A stretch of 64,000 nt of DNA, from contig NC_017671.1 of assembly GCF_000284595.1 (NCBI RefSeq), positions 2,699,001 to 2,763,000 of the forward strand, given 5' to 3'. Below the pieces are notes generated by a model that worked only from the letters and a program-made list of their open reading frames with translations, was not told the DNA's origin and did not search any database. How positions within the stretch are numbered: the first letter of the stretch is position 1; every line of letters starts with the position of its first letter. This document shows, piece by piece, positions 17,622-26,310 of this stretch. Position numbers and translations under genes: made by a program. The stretch is from Stenotrophomonas maltophilia D457. GTDB lineage: Bacteria > Pseudomonadota > Gammaproteobacteria > Xanthomonadales > Xanthomonadaceae.

Positions 17622-18011
17622 TCAGGGCACTGCACCCGCCATCGGCAGATGCTCGATCCGCCATGTCCTGGCGTAGATCAGAATGACGCTACCGGTCGAG
17701 GTGGTCTCGATACGAAAACACTTCAGGCCGGACAGCGGATAGCCGACCGCCTTCCAACGATCAAGAAGATCAGCGAGTCCCGGCGCGTCATCGTCAACTC
17801 TGGCGAACTCAATTCCCTCGTCACCCAGTACGCCGAAGTTCATGAGCGCAGAGCACCCGTAGGCTTCCGAGAAGCAGACGGTTGCCTGCCGGCCGTCCGG
17901 CCAGCGCACTTGGACCTTTACCTCGTCGCATACGCCAGGTTTGCTCCTGTCAATATTGATGGCCAGCAACGTGGCGTCACACCATTCGAGCAAGTTGAAA
18001 TCTTCATTCAT
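17622..18011 (-). CDS. putative immunity-type protein
   Basis: 129 aa, cytoplasmic by composition. The stretch LLEWCDATLLAINIDRS, then DEVKVQVRWPDGRQATVCFS and ALMNFGVLGDEGIEF, resembles small proteins encoded beside RHS or contact-dependent toxins in Xanthomonadaceae; no exact family is named. ATG at 18011 (MNEDFNLLEW) was preferred to an upstream in-frame start because the latter would overlap the next lipoprotein gene and the similarity begins at MNEDF. It lies in the RHS island downstream of the main toxin gene. Confidence 0.5.
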   Translation of the reverse strand: MNEDFNLLEWCDATLLAINIDRSKPGVCDEVKVQVRWPDGRQATVCFSEAYGCSALMNFGVLGDEGIEFARVDDDAPGLADLLDRWKAVGYPLSGLKCFRIETTSTGSVILIYARTWRIEHLPMAGAVP

Positions 18012-18072
18012 CCACTGGAATCCGTCAGATGCATACGACGGAGGTGCGACCCCGGTCGCCCCTTCCTCTCTC

Positions 18073-18432
18073 TCACCGCTCCTGGAGCTCCCCAAGATCG
18101 AGATCCCGGGCATAGGAGCGCCGACTACTGATCAGCACCGGCTTGGATGCGAACCTCCGGCCGTCCCTGCATTCAACGGCGAATTGGTAGCTCTGGGGTT
18201 CCGGCCCTGCAACGACCATCATGGGGACCGCGAATGTGCTTCCAACCGGTTTCGACGAAACTACACCTTCGCCCTCCCCGAGCATGCTCAGCTCACAATC
18301 TAGAGCGCGAACGTCACCCTGACCTGGCGGCACGCTTCCCGAGACGCGCACGATCATATCGCCACCCGATGTTGCACAGCCGGCCAGAACCAGACCGGCA
18401 ACGACAGCGGCGGCATACCTCACCTTCGGCAT
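18073..18432 (-). CDS. small lipoprotein, RHS island
   Basis: 119 aa. A lipoprotein signal peptide (MPKVRYAAAVVAGLVLAGC, lipobox LAGC) predicts anchoring to a membrane through the Cys at residue 19. The mature part is beta-rich (MIVRVSGSVPPGQGDVRALD, YQFAVECRDGRRF) with no recognised domain. The start at 18432 directly precedes the signal peptide. A periplasmic immunity or envelope role is possible; neither is shown. Confidence 0.6.
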   Translation of the reverse strand: MPKVRYAAAVVAGLVLAGCATSGGDMIVRVSGSVPPGQGDVRALDCELSMLGEGEGVVSSKPVGSTFAVPMMVVAGPEPQSYQFAVECRDGRRFASKPVLISSRRSYARDLDLGELQER

Positions 18433-18498
18433 CCCCGAATTCTCAGTACGCACTGCGACGTCTACGCCGATTAGCCATTCAGGGATGCATCAATCTCA

Positions 18499-18828
18499 TC
18501 AATAGATACCCGCCATGATACGAATGTAGTCGTCGAGCGAATCCACCCGCCGATCGACTGCAATACCACGCTTTTTTGCGAGCGATTGAAGCTCGAATAT
18601 CAACACCCCATACCCCGAGTCCCAGCCATGAGCTTCACCAGGCGACAGTTCCTTCGAAAATCGATCTCCAGGACGGAGCCTCCCGGAGGGCAAACGAAGC
18701 TCGTCTGCAACATGCTCCAGCAGCTCCACTACGGTTTCCTGATCCAGACCACTCTCCGCATAGTATTGGTCATAGAAGCCAGTTGGCGACAGCACGCCTC
18801 TTTCTCTCAGGCATTCTTTCATGTCCAT
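18499..18828 (-). CDS. small acidic protein, DUF1493-like
   Basis: 109 aa. A strong ribosome site (GGAGG, four bases before the ATG at 18828) fixes the start, although the frame stays open to 19044. DQETVVELLEHVADELRLPSG followed by RLRPGDRF and the C-terminal DSLDDYIRIMAGIY resembles the acyl-carrier-like DUF1493 family, which often sits beside RHS or other toxin genes. That match was made by eye and is tentative. Low GC and position within the RHS island suggest an orphan tip or immunity gene. Confidence 0.5.
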   Translation of the reverse strand: MDMKECLRERGVLSPTGFYDQYYAESGLDQETVVELLEHVADELRLPSGRLRPGDRFSKELSPGEAHGWDSGYGVLIFELQSLAKKRGIAVDRRVDSLDDYIRIMAGIY

Positions 18829-19140
18829 TCGCCTCCATCCACCACCTGCGCTGCAGCCACAATAGACCATGGAGCCGATATCCCATAGGTCCTCCCGCAC
18901 AGTCGTCACCGCGGCCCAGCAATCTTCCTGCCGAACGCCTGGGTGCTTGAAGCTTGCCGGACCATCCGATCTTCTTACACGGCCCTCCCATTCGTGAACA
19001 CGGACAAGTGGCAAGGTCGATTTGACACATACCCGAACCCACACGACGCTCGGCCGGAAAGTGCCGAATCAGGCACCGGGAAAGGAGATCGCCACGTGCC
19101 ACTCACGCATTTCGCTTACTAGGTGAGACCGCCCAGCCAC
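18829..19140. other. gap inside the RHS island
   Basis: 312 bases with no supported gene. The frame of the downstream 109-aa protein is open back to 19044 and reads a Cys-rich stretch (DIGSMVYCGCSAGGGWRR) that resembles nothing recognised; it may be debris of an older cassette. Confidence 0.4.
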
Positions 19141-19599
19141 CTATAACTTTATTCCGCTGTAAACAAGGCCCAGCTCTTCATCGCGCATGACCCAGCGGCC
19201 AGCATTTCCCTCCGGACACAGATAGAACTTGCCGCCATAGCTTGATGCTCGTGACCACGCGCTGCGAGCAGACTGTGGAAATCTCCGCATGACTCGCGCG
19301 CCGGACAGCTCCGGCCTGCTCACCAGCCTACATTCTTCGGGCAAAGTAAGAACCCCGCTGGTCAGGCGGAAAACCAGCCAAGATTCATTTGTGTCAATGT
19401 CGTGCGACTCGCGTATATTGACTGCATCCTCTGGCAACCATGAAGGCAACCATTTGGATTCACCGATTGCTTGCCTTGAGACGACTTGATTGCGGTCTGC
19501 ATACTCGGTGCTGGCAACTTCCATGCAACCAGAAAGTGCGATTGACAGCGTCACGATTTGGAGCAGCTTGGAAGCGTACATCTGAGGCATCCGAGTCAT
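19141..19599 (-). CDS. lipoprotein, YbbD-like (RHS-associated)
   Basis: 152 aa. A lipobox (ALSGC) follows a hydrophobic segment, so the mature protein should be lipid-anchored. The middle reads SKWLPSWLPEDAVNIRESHD, then DTNESWLVF, and further on LPEECR; this pattern is also present in the lipoprotein at 33671-34138 and resembles the YbbD-type proteins found near rhs elements. The start is uncertain: 19599, 19590 and 19581 are all in-frame ATGs before the signal peptide. It lies immediately after the displaced RHS fragment, the place where a cognate immunity gene would be expected. Confidence 0.55.
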   Translation of the reverse strand: MTRMPQMYASKLLQIVTLSIALSGCMEVASTEYADRNQVVSRQAIGESKWLPSWLPEDAVNIRESHDIDTNESWLVFRLTSGVLTLPEECRLVSRPELSGARVMRRFPQSARSAWSRASSYGGKFYLCPEGNAGRWVMRDEELGLVYSGIKL

Positions 19600-19663
19600 C
19601 AGCAAGGGAAGTTTCCACCGGGTCGATAGCTCCCGCACATCTGCGAGCAACTCCGCGTACGGC

Positions 19664-20101
19664 TCATTTGTCCAGATGATCGTCCGAGGCGGTTTGCCAG
19701 CTGATCCGCAGCGAAGTCAGCGGCGGAGTCGCCCTTGATGTTTTGATCGAACCACTATAGTTGTAAAACAACCCGCTCGCATCCGTGGCCTGCTGGCCCG
19801 GGAAGCGCAGCGCCAGCTCAAACGCCACACCATCGCCATCCGGGTCGGCACTCGGAATCTGGTTGCCGAACACCTCGCTCTTGTTGCTCCACTCCCAGAT
19901 CGAGACGTTCCGTACCGGGTCGATCACCACGCGCGGCGTACCTAGGTGATCCGGCTGGACGTAGGCCAGTTCCGGCACGCCGGTACTCGGCACATTGATC
20001 AGCGCCACCGGGTAGTTGTCCAGCCAGATGGCCTGCTGTTGCGCCTGGCCCGTGATGGTTGGTTGCCGGATGGGTGTGGCTCTCGCTTCCTGCCAAGATG
20101 G
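19664..20101 (-). pseudogene. displaced RHS core/tip fragment
   Basis: Bases 19760-20061 repeat 20941-21237 of the full RHS gene at roughly 90 percent identity by eye. The encoded PVALINVPSTGVPELAYVQP matches the RHS core just before the toxin tip. The fragment has no proper start and loses the core hallmark (DPxxGRYSQSDPxG): after GLFYNY it runs into SGSIKTSRATPPLTSLRISW and stops. It is a remnant of an earlier RHS C-terminal cassette pushed downstream of the current one, as is typical of RHS loci that exchange tips by recombination. Confidence 0.8.
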
Positions 20102-20186
20102 TCAGTGTGGTGCGATTGCCAGTATCGGTAGGCAGAGGTCCCAATCGGCCTGCTGGAGAACTTTAATTAGCGGACGTAACATTAGC

Positions 20187-20414
20187 TCACAGTCCCCAGA
20201 AGCCATCCCAGATCAAGCGCCACCAAGATTTGGCTATTCGGGCCGCTTCACTTGGCTTTCTTGTGAGAGCCATAATGACCCATACGGTGCTTCCGCCCAT
20301 GATGACTAGCGCAACCAACGTCATTAGCGCGGGGCTTATGTGCCTATAAAACCACCAGCCTAGGAGGACCAGGATCATCAAAGCAACATAGCGGAGCAGC
20401 AATCCAGTTTTCAT
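20187..20414 (-). CDS. candidate immunity protein for the RHS tip, two TM segments
   Basis: 75 aa with two predicted membrane helices (LRYVALMILVLLGWWFYRH and MTLVALVIMGGSTVWVIMAL) and a basic-to-aromatic C-terminal tail (ARIAKSWWRLIWDGFWGL). The ATG overlaps the stop of the RHS gene as ATGA, the arrangement seen for RHS toxin/immunity pairs. A membrane immunity protein would fit a toxin that acts on or in the inner membrane. Not recognised as a named immunity family. Confidence 0.6.
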   Translation of the reverse strand: MKTGLLLRYVALMILVLLGWWFYRHISPALMTLVALVIMGGSTVWVIMALTRKPSEAARIAKSWWRLIWDGFWGL

Positions 20415-23400
20415 AGTCCTATGGTTCCTACTTCCTGCAAGAATTCCCTTGGCTTATGGACAGCCTCCTTAACGTGCTTCTCCATAATATCAATCCAAAA
20501 AGGCTCACCGGGGTCATCTGACTCAGTTCCCCAAGGCAACAAACCCGAGTATGTCTTCAGGACGTCGCCCCTCGAATAGTTGCTACTGTCTTCACAGGCT
20601 GCCTCCGCCCACTGCTGCTCGGCGCGAGCCCACGCCTTCTGGCCACTAGTGATGTTCCAGACGCCCAGCCCAATACTTGCGGAGCCCGGTGCGGCAGTCA
20701 CTACTGCCCCCTCCATGCCAAGTCCTCCAGCGATCCTCAGCGTACCCGAAGCAAGCAAGCGCCCAGCGTTGATCGCATTCCCAATTGCGACGGCTGTCTT
20801 GTGCACGTTCCTTAATCCCAACGGGTCTATTAAGCTAAGTGAATTTCCGCCAACGTATCCGTAGGTGCTGATTCCGCCTCGTAACCCAATCGGATCACTC
20901 TGCGAATACCGACCCACTGCCGGGTCGTACTCGCGCTGGAAGTTGTAGAACAACCCACTCACATCCGTCGCCTCCTGGCCCGGAAAACGCAACGCCAGCT
21001 CGAACACCACACCATCGCCATCCGGGTCAGCACTCGGAATCTGGTTGCCGAATACCTCGCTCTTGTTGCTCCACTCCCAGATCGAGACATTCCGCACCGG
21101 ATCGATCACCACGCGCGGTGTGCCCAGATGATCCGGTTGCACGTAGGCCAGTTCCGGCACGCCGGTACTCGGCACGTTGATCAGCGCCACCGGATAGTTC
21201 TCCAGCCAGATGGCCTGCTGCTGCGCTTGGCCCGTGGCCGAGTAGTTGCCCAGCCATTGCCCTGCTTCGTCGTACAGCGTGATCTGGGCAGCTCCACCGG
21301 TCGGGGTGCGCAGTACGCGCTCTCCACGATGGTTGTAGGCGTAGCTTTCCAGCACCGCATTGCCCTGCTTCACCGCGTTCATGCGGTTGGCGTCGTTGTA
21401 GGTGAACGCCTTGCTGCCGATGCTGGTGGTATTGCCCGCTGCGTCATGGGTGCGCGCCTCGCCATCCACCGCGGTCAGCCGGTGGCTGGTTGCGGGATAG
21501 GTGTAGCTGGCAGTGCCTGCCGAGGTGGTCAGCGCGGTGCGATTGCCGGTGGCGTCATACGCATAGGTTTCAATCGGCGTGCCGGTCGCGCCGTCCTGGG
21601 TCTGGGTCAGGCGACCCAGCGCGTCGTAGGCGTACTTGGCCAGCACCGACGAGCCTGCGCCGTTCTTCAGCTCGGTAATTGAACCGACCGGGTCATAGCC
21701 GTAGCCCAGTGACAGGCCGCCCGCGGCCGGGTCATGCACCGCTTGCGGGCGATAGTCCAAGTCCAGCGGACGCTGCAGCTGGCGGCCATTGCCATAGGTC
21801 CAGCCCGTCGCCGGGCCGAAGGCCGCGTAGGTCACGTTGTTCACCACGATCTGGCGCGCTTGGCCGGGGCGGGTGAGGCCGATCTGAGTGATGCGGCCCT
21901 GGGTATCGCGCACGTAGTCGGCCACGCTGCCGTCGGGGTAGGTCAGCGCGGTCAAGCGACCCGACTTGCTGTAGGCATAGCGCAGGGTGGTGGCCACACC
22001 ATTGACGGTCTGCACCTTGCGGGTGACCTGGCCGAAACGGTCATGGCAGTACTGGGTGCTGCCATTGGCGTGCAGCACCTGCCCCAGGCGCCCCTTGGCA
22101 AAACGCTCGTCGGCGGTACACGCAGCAGGCGCCACGTCATAGCTGTAGCCCACGTCCAGATTGGGGTCCGGGTAGGCGATACCGATCAGGCGGTTGAGTG
22201 CATCGTAGTGATAGGTGGCGGTGACGCCACGCGCATCGGTAGCCGTCTTGCGATTGCCGGCGGCGTCCACGGTGAAGCTGCTGGCGCCACTGTCCGGGCT
22301 GACTTGCCCGGTCATATCACCGAAACCGTTGTAGGCATAGGTGGTATGCAGGCCCTTCGGGTCGGTGACCTGGGTGACCTGGTCCAGCGCGTTGTACTGG
22401 CTGCGGATCTCCGCCGCGACGCCGCCGACGTCCTGCAGCGTCTGCGCCAGGCGGTTCAGCGGGTCATACTGCTGGCTGGTCACGCGCTGCAGTGCGTCGG
22501 TGATCGTCTGCGGGTTTCCGTTGGCATCGTAGGCGAAGCCTGTGGCGTGATTGCCTGCGTCCTTCAGCGCGGTCAGCTGGCCGAGCGTGTTGAACGTCCG
22601 TGCCAGGGTACGGCGCAGGGTGCCGCCGGTATCCAGCGTGTCCTCCTTGAGGCGGTTGCCGGCGTTGTCCAGCGTGTAGTGAATCGTGTTGCCTACGTTG
22701 TCCTCGATATCAGTCAAGCGCAGCGCCGCGTCGTAGACATAGGAAACGCTGCTGCCGTCGGGCTCGGTGATCTGTTGCACCTGGCCGGTCGGCCAGTAGC
22801 TGATCTGGGTGACCCGATCCTCGTCAGTGGTCGCGCCGCGCACGGTGATTGAGGTCGGCCAGCCGCGGGCATGGTAGGTGTAGTCGGTGACCACGCCGTT
22901 GGCATCCTTGACCGACAACGGCCGCTCGAACGCGTCGTAGGCCAGAGTCTCGGCCGTCTGGCCCAGCGCATTGGTCACACTGCGCAGGTCGCCCTTGCGA
23001 TAGGTGCAGGCGCCTCCGATCGCGCACCCTGCATCATCCGCCGAGTAATAGGCATAGGTAACGGCATCGGCCACATCCGTGCGCGGGCCATCCACACTCT
23101 TCAGCAGCCCCTCCACCGGGCAGCTGCCTGCCGCTGCCACATCAGCGGCTTCGCAGTACGTGTAGCTGGTGATGCGCGTCTGACCGGAAGCGGTGTCGGT
23201 CACCGTGTTGGCCGTCGGCTGGCGTCGGGAATTGAAGGCCGTGCGGGTTTCGCGGCTACCGATCCGGGTGGTCAGTACCGCGTTGATTTCGACGTCGCGC
23301 GCCGTGGTCACCACCCGCTGCTCGGGCAGGCCGACCGCTTCGGTCACGGTATGGATGCTGACGGCACGACCACTCACCGGATCGGTGCCCTGCGCATAGG

Positions 23401-25096
23401 TGTGCTTGGTCTGGATGCCGCGGCGATCGGTGTAGGTATCCAGACGCCGGCGGAAGTCGACACTCTGGTCGTAGTAGGTTCGGCTGACGGTTCCCTGCGA
23501 ATCCGTCAGGCCGGTCACCTTGCGCGACGGAGCGCTATCGCCGCCGGGTGTCAGGGTGTAGTCGGTCTGCCGCCCCAGCGCGTCGGTCACCACCGCACCA
23601 CCATTGGGGCTGTAGGCCAGTGTCACGCCATCGGCACCGCCGGCATGCTGACTGGAAATCACACGGCCGATGGAATCGTAGGTGAAGGTGCTGTAGCGGC
23701 GACCGTCCTCGGCGGTGATACCCGTCAGGTGCTGGGGAAAAGCCTGGTTCTCGTAGTGATACGTGCGCACACCGCCACCCGCATAGGTCACCGTGGCGAC
23801 CTGGTTCTGCGGTGTGTAGGTGTAGGTGGCGAGCGAAATGCCTTCGACCAGCACCGAACTGATCAGCGCCTCATAGTCGTTGGACTGGTAGACGAACTCC
23901 AGTGTGCGGCCACTGCTGTGGGTAACGGCCGCAAGGCGGTCGCTGTCGTCGTAGATATAGGTCAGCGACGTGCCATCCGCGAAGCGCTTGGCGGCCAGAC
24001 GCCCGTCCGCGTCGAAGGTCGAGATGGAGCCCTTCGAGTACAGTGTCCAGTTGCCGTTCTGGACCAGACGATCGCCACTGTCGTCGTCCGCCTCATAGGC
24101 TTGGCCGACCTTCTTGAATGCACGCTGGAAACCAGTACTTTCAATGATGCCCACACTGTCAACGCCATCCAGTGCCAAGTGGGCGCCTAGCGAATGGGTC
24201 CAGCCATAACCGAAGCCACCGGATGAGGTCGAGATGCCGGAGTGATAGAAGCGCGTCAGCGCGATCCAGCCCAGATCGAAGTCCGGCGCGATTTCGTATT
24301 TCTCGCCCGTTTTGACGTCGCACGGATTGCCTACTGTGCCGTCGCAAGGCGCGTTGTTTGCCTCCTCACCTTTTTCTGTCGAGGGACAACTCGGACCCGC
24401 GCTGTCCTTGTCGCACTTCTGCGACTTCGAGGTAATGGTTGCAACGAATTCTTCGCTGACGCAGGCGTTGTGTGTGTTGGACCACTGCGTGAAGGGGATC
24501 GGGCAGTTCAAGCGTCGCATGCGAGCAAGCCCTGTCGTTCCTGCGTCGAAGGGCACGCACGGAGACTCCGCCGAATTGCTGCCCAGCATGCCGGTGACCC
24601 GGTACTCCCTGACCTCCGAAATTCCGTCCATCCCTGGAGCAGTTGGGCCCCATTCTCCTTCCGGCACAGCAGTTTCCCCAGGACACTGGGGATTGATGTC
24701 CTGCAAGTCTGCAATGAGCGCTTCCAGCACTTCCTCTTCGGACAGGAAGCCACCATCACCCGCGCCGTAGTAAGTCCAGTCAGGGTCGGAGGGCTGCGTC
24801 CTTCCCATCCAGTAGGTGATCGACGTGTTTCCGTTCAAGTCCACGACTTTCGACTTGATCTTGTCGACGTACTGCCAGCCGAACTGGAACTCCGGCGGGA
24901 AGGGGCTGGGCGCCGGCAGGTTCTTGATGCCGGCCACCGCCGCCTGCTGGGTCTTGTACTGGGTCGCATCGCCGCCGGGCTGTGAAATGCGCCAGGTGAT
25001 CTTGCTTTCCTGCGCATGCGCCACAGCAGGGGCGAAGCAGCCGAGGGCGACAATCGCCAGCACGGCACACGAAATGGTCTTCAGTCGTTCCAACAT
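20411..25096 (-). CDS. RHS repeat protein with Sec signal and variable C-terminal toxin-like tip
   Basis: 1561 aa. A Sec signal peptide (MLERLKTISCAVLAIVALGC, cleavage after AHA) is followed by a DUF6531-type start (CDVKTGEKYEIAPDFD, about 255-310), then many YD repeats (for example YAYDALGRLTQTQDG) to about 1350, and the RHS core with REYDPAVGRYSQSDPIGLRG (about 1400) and DPLGL (about 1427). The last 134 residues are a unique tip with hydrophobic stretches (GLGMEGAVVTAAPGSASIGL) and no recognised nuclease or deaminase motif. AGGAG before ATG 25096 supports the start. There is no PAAR domain, so export through Sec rather than type VI secretion is suggested. An immunity candidate overlaps the stop. 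Confidence 0.9.
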   Translation of the reverse strand: MLERLKTISCAVLAIVALGCFAPAVAHAQESKITWRISQPGGDATQYKTQQAAVAGIKNLPAPSPFPPEFQFGWQYVDKIKSKVVDLNGNTSITYWMGRTQPSDPDWTYYGAGDGGFLSEEEVLEALIADLQDINPQCPGETAVPEGEWGPTAPGMDGISEVREYRVTGMLGSNSAESPCVPFDAGTTGLARMRRLNCPIPFTQWSNTHNACVSEEFVATITSKSQKCDKDSAGPSCPSTEKGEEANNAPCDGTVGNPCDVKTGEKYEIAPDFDLGWIALTRFYHSGISTSSGGFGYGWTHSLGAHLALDGVDSVGIIESTGFQRAFKKVGQAYEADDDSGDRLVQNGNWTLYSKGSISTFDADGRLAAKRFADGTSLTYIYDDSDRLAAVTHSSGRTLEFVYQSNDYEALISSVLVEGISLATYTYTPQNQVATVTYAGGGVRTYHYENQAFPQHLTGITAEDGRRYSTFTYDSIGRVISSQHAGGADGVTLAYSPNGGAVVTDALGRQTDYTLTPGGDSAPSRKVTGLTDSQGTVSRTYYDQSVDFRRRLDTYTDRRGIQTKHTYAQGTDPVSGRAVSIHTVTEAVGLPEQRVVTTARDVEINAVLTTRIGSRETRTAFNSRRQPTANTVTDTASGQTRITSYTYCEAADVAAAGSCPVEGLLKSVDGPRTDVADAVTYAYYSADDAGCAIGGACTYRKGDLRSVTNALGQTAETLAYDAFERPLSVKDANGVVTDYTYHARGWPTSITVRGATTDEDRVTQISYWPTGQVQQITEPDGSSVSYVYDAALRLTDIEDNVGNTIHYTLDNAGNRLKEDTLDTGGTLRRTLARTFNTLGQLTALKDAGNHATGFAYDANGNPQTITDALQRVTSQQYDPLNRLAQTLQDVGGVAAEIRSQYNALDQVTQVTDPKGLHTTYAYNGFGDMTGQVSPDSGASSFTVDAAGNRKTATDARGVTATYHYDALNRLIGIAYPDPNLDVGYSYDVAPAACTADERFAKGRLGQVLHANGSTQYCHDRFGQVTRKVQTVNGVATTLRYAYSKSGRLTALTYPDGSVADYVRDTQGRITQIGLTRPGQARQIVVNNVTYAAFGPATGWTYGNGRQLQRPLDLDYRPQAVHDPAAGGLSLGYGYDPVGSITELKNGAGSSVLAKYAYDALGRLTQTQDGATGTPIETYAYDATGNRTALTTSAGTASYTYPATSHRLTAVDGEARTHDAAGNTTSIGSKAFTYNDANRMNAVKQGNAVLESYAYNHRGERVLRTPTGGAAQITLYDEAGQWLGNYSATGQAQQQAIWLENYPVALINVPSTGVPELAYVQPDHLGTPRVVIDPVRNVSIWEWSNKSEVFGNQIPSADPDGDGVVFELALRFPGQEATDVSGLFYNFQREYDPAVGRYSQSDPIGLRGGISTYGYVGGNSLSLIDPLGLRNVHKTAVAIGNAINAGRLLASGTLRIAGGLGMEGAVVTAAPGSASIGLGVWNITSGQKAWARAEQQWAEAACEDSSNYSRGDVLKTYSGLLPWGTESDDPGEPFWIDIMEKHVKEAVHKPREFLQEVGTIGL

Positions 25097-25453
25097 CCCT
25101 GTTCTCCTTCCTGGACGAACACAGCGCCGGCGGGAACGAGAACGCGGAGCTGTGCCCACGCGTCATGCATCGGATCGTCCCTGGTCCGGAATGCGGCAGT
25201 GCCACATGCCGCCTTTATCGTCGAGGACGCTTGCACACTCAAGTGTGGAGTCGCGTAACCGATCACAGATTCAGGCATCCAACGCCATTCAGCGGACTAC
25301 GCTCCGTCCCCATGACTTCCTGCACAGGGAGTCGGTGTTATACCTCACTACATTACCAGCACGACCTGTCGCGAGGCCGGCAGGCTGCGGCACTCCGCTG
25401 CAGACCTGACCCATCGGAAGGGCCGGCACGCGTCACGGCCCAGGGGAATGGCA
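25097..25453. other. intergenic region upstream of the RHS gene
   Basis: 357 bases without a supported gene, between the divergent RHS and hydrolase genes. A perfect 14-bp palindrome CACACTCAAGTGTG lies at 25234-25247, about 140 bases before the RHS ATG, and could be an operator. No clear promoter was identified. Confidence 0.5.
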
Positions 25454-26275
25454 ATGAAGAGCAGCCGAGTGACGTTGTGGGTGCTGGCCGCGATGATGGC
25501 CACTGCAGGCACCGCCCACGCAGGGGAAATCCAGGTGGATCGCGGCGCCTACGCGCTGCAGGCCGAAGAGACCGGGGCCGGCCCGATCACCGTGGTCTTT
25601 GAATCCGGCTTCGGGCAGGGCGCGGGGGCCTGGAAGGAGGTGGTTGCCGGTCTGGGGCGCGACTACCACAGCATCACCTACGCCCGTGCGGGACTCGGCA
25701 AGTCCGGCAGCGACGGTCACCCCAAGCGCATCGATGCGCATCTGGCCGACCTCACGGCCGTGATCGATACGCTCGCCCCCGGTCGCCGCGTGGTGCTGGT
25801 GGGTCATTCCTATGGCGGCCTGCTGGCCACGGAGTTTGCACGCCGCCAACCGGAGCGCCTGCAGGGCCTGGTGCTGGTGGACCCGGCCACGATGGGTCAG
25901 CGCCATGCGTTCAAGCAGGCCGACAGTGCCCGCGTGCAGGCAGATGATGCCCAGCTGCGGGCGATGCTGCCGCCGGCCATGGCCGCCGACTACGCCGTCC
26001 TGACCGAACAGCTGGATGCACCCGGTGCGGAAACCCCGCGCACGATGCCGGACGTGCCGGTAGCGCTGCTGACTGCAACCCAGCTGGCTGCCGAACCGCT
26101 GTTCTTCGAGGAAACCGCAGAGGGCAAGGCACTCTGGAAAGCACAGCACGCCCTGCTCTTTTCGGGATTCACGCGCGGCTCGTACCGCTACCTGGCAACC
26201 GGCCACACCCTCCAGCGCGAGGAGCCTGCTGCGGTGGTGGCCACGATTCAATCGGTCTCCGGCACCTCGAAGTAG
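25454..26275 (+). CDS. secreted alpha/beta hydrolase
   Basis: 273 aa. A signal peptide (MKSSRVTLWVLAAMMATAGT, then AHA) precedes an alpha/beta-hydrolase fold: oxyanion region FESGFGQGAGAWKEV, nucleophile elbow GHSYGG with the catalytic Ser (about residue 121), acid in VLVDPATMG or later, and the catalytic His in LATGHTLQREEP near the C-terminus. Substrate unknown; esterase or lactonase activity is plausible. AGGGG seven bases before ATG 25454 favours that start over the ATG at 25448. It stands alone between the RHS island and an AraC regulator transcribed toward it. Confidence 0.85.
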   Translation: MKSSRVTLWVLAAMMATAGTAHAGEIQVDRGAYALQAEETGAGPITVVFESGFGQGAGAWKEVVAGLGRDYHSITYARAGLGKSGSDGHPKRIDAHLADLTAVIDTLAPGRRVVLVGHSYGGLLATEFARRQPERLQGLVLVDPATMGQRHAFKQADSARVQADDAQLRAMLPPAMAADYAVLTEQLDAPGAETPRTMPDVPVALLTATQLAAEPLFFEETAEGKALWKAQHALLFSGFTRGSYRYLATGHTLQREEPAAVVATIQSVSGTSK

Positions 26276-26310
26276 CTGTTCCAGGCAGGGGCTTCCCGGG
26301 TTGTTCCCCG

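Noticed and set aside
18829-19044. N-terminal extension of the DUF1493-like protein.
   Set aside because: The GGAGG site four bases before ATG 18828 marks a good start, and the upstream reading shows no similarity to the family.
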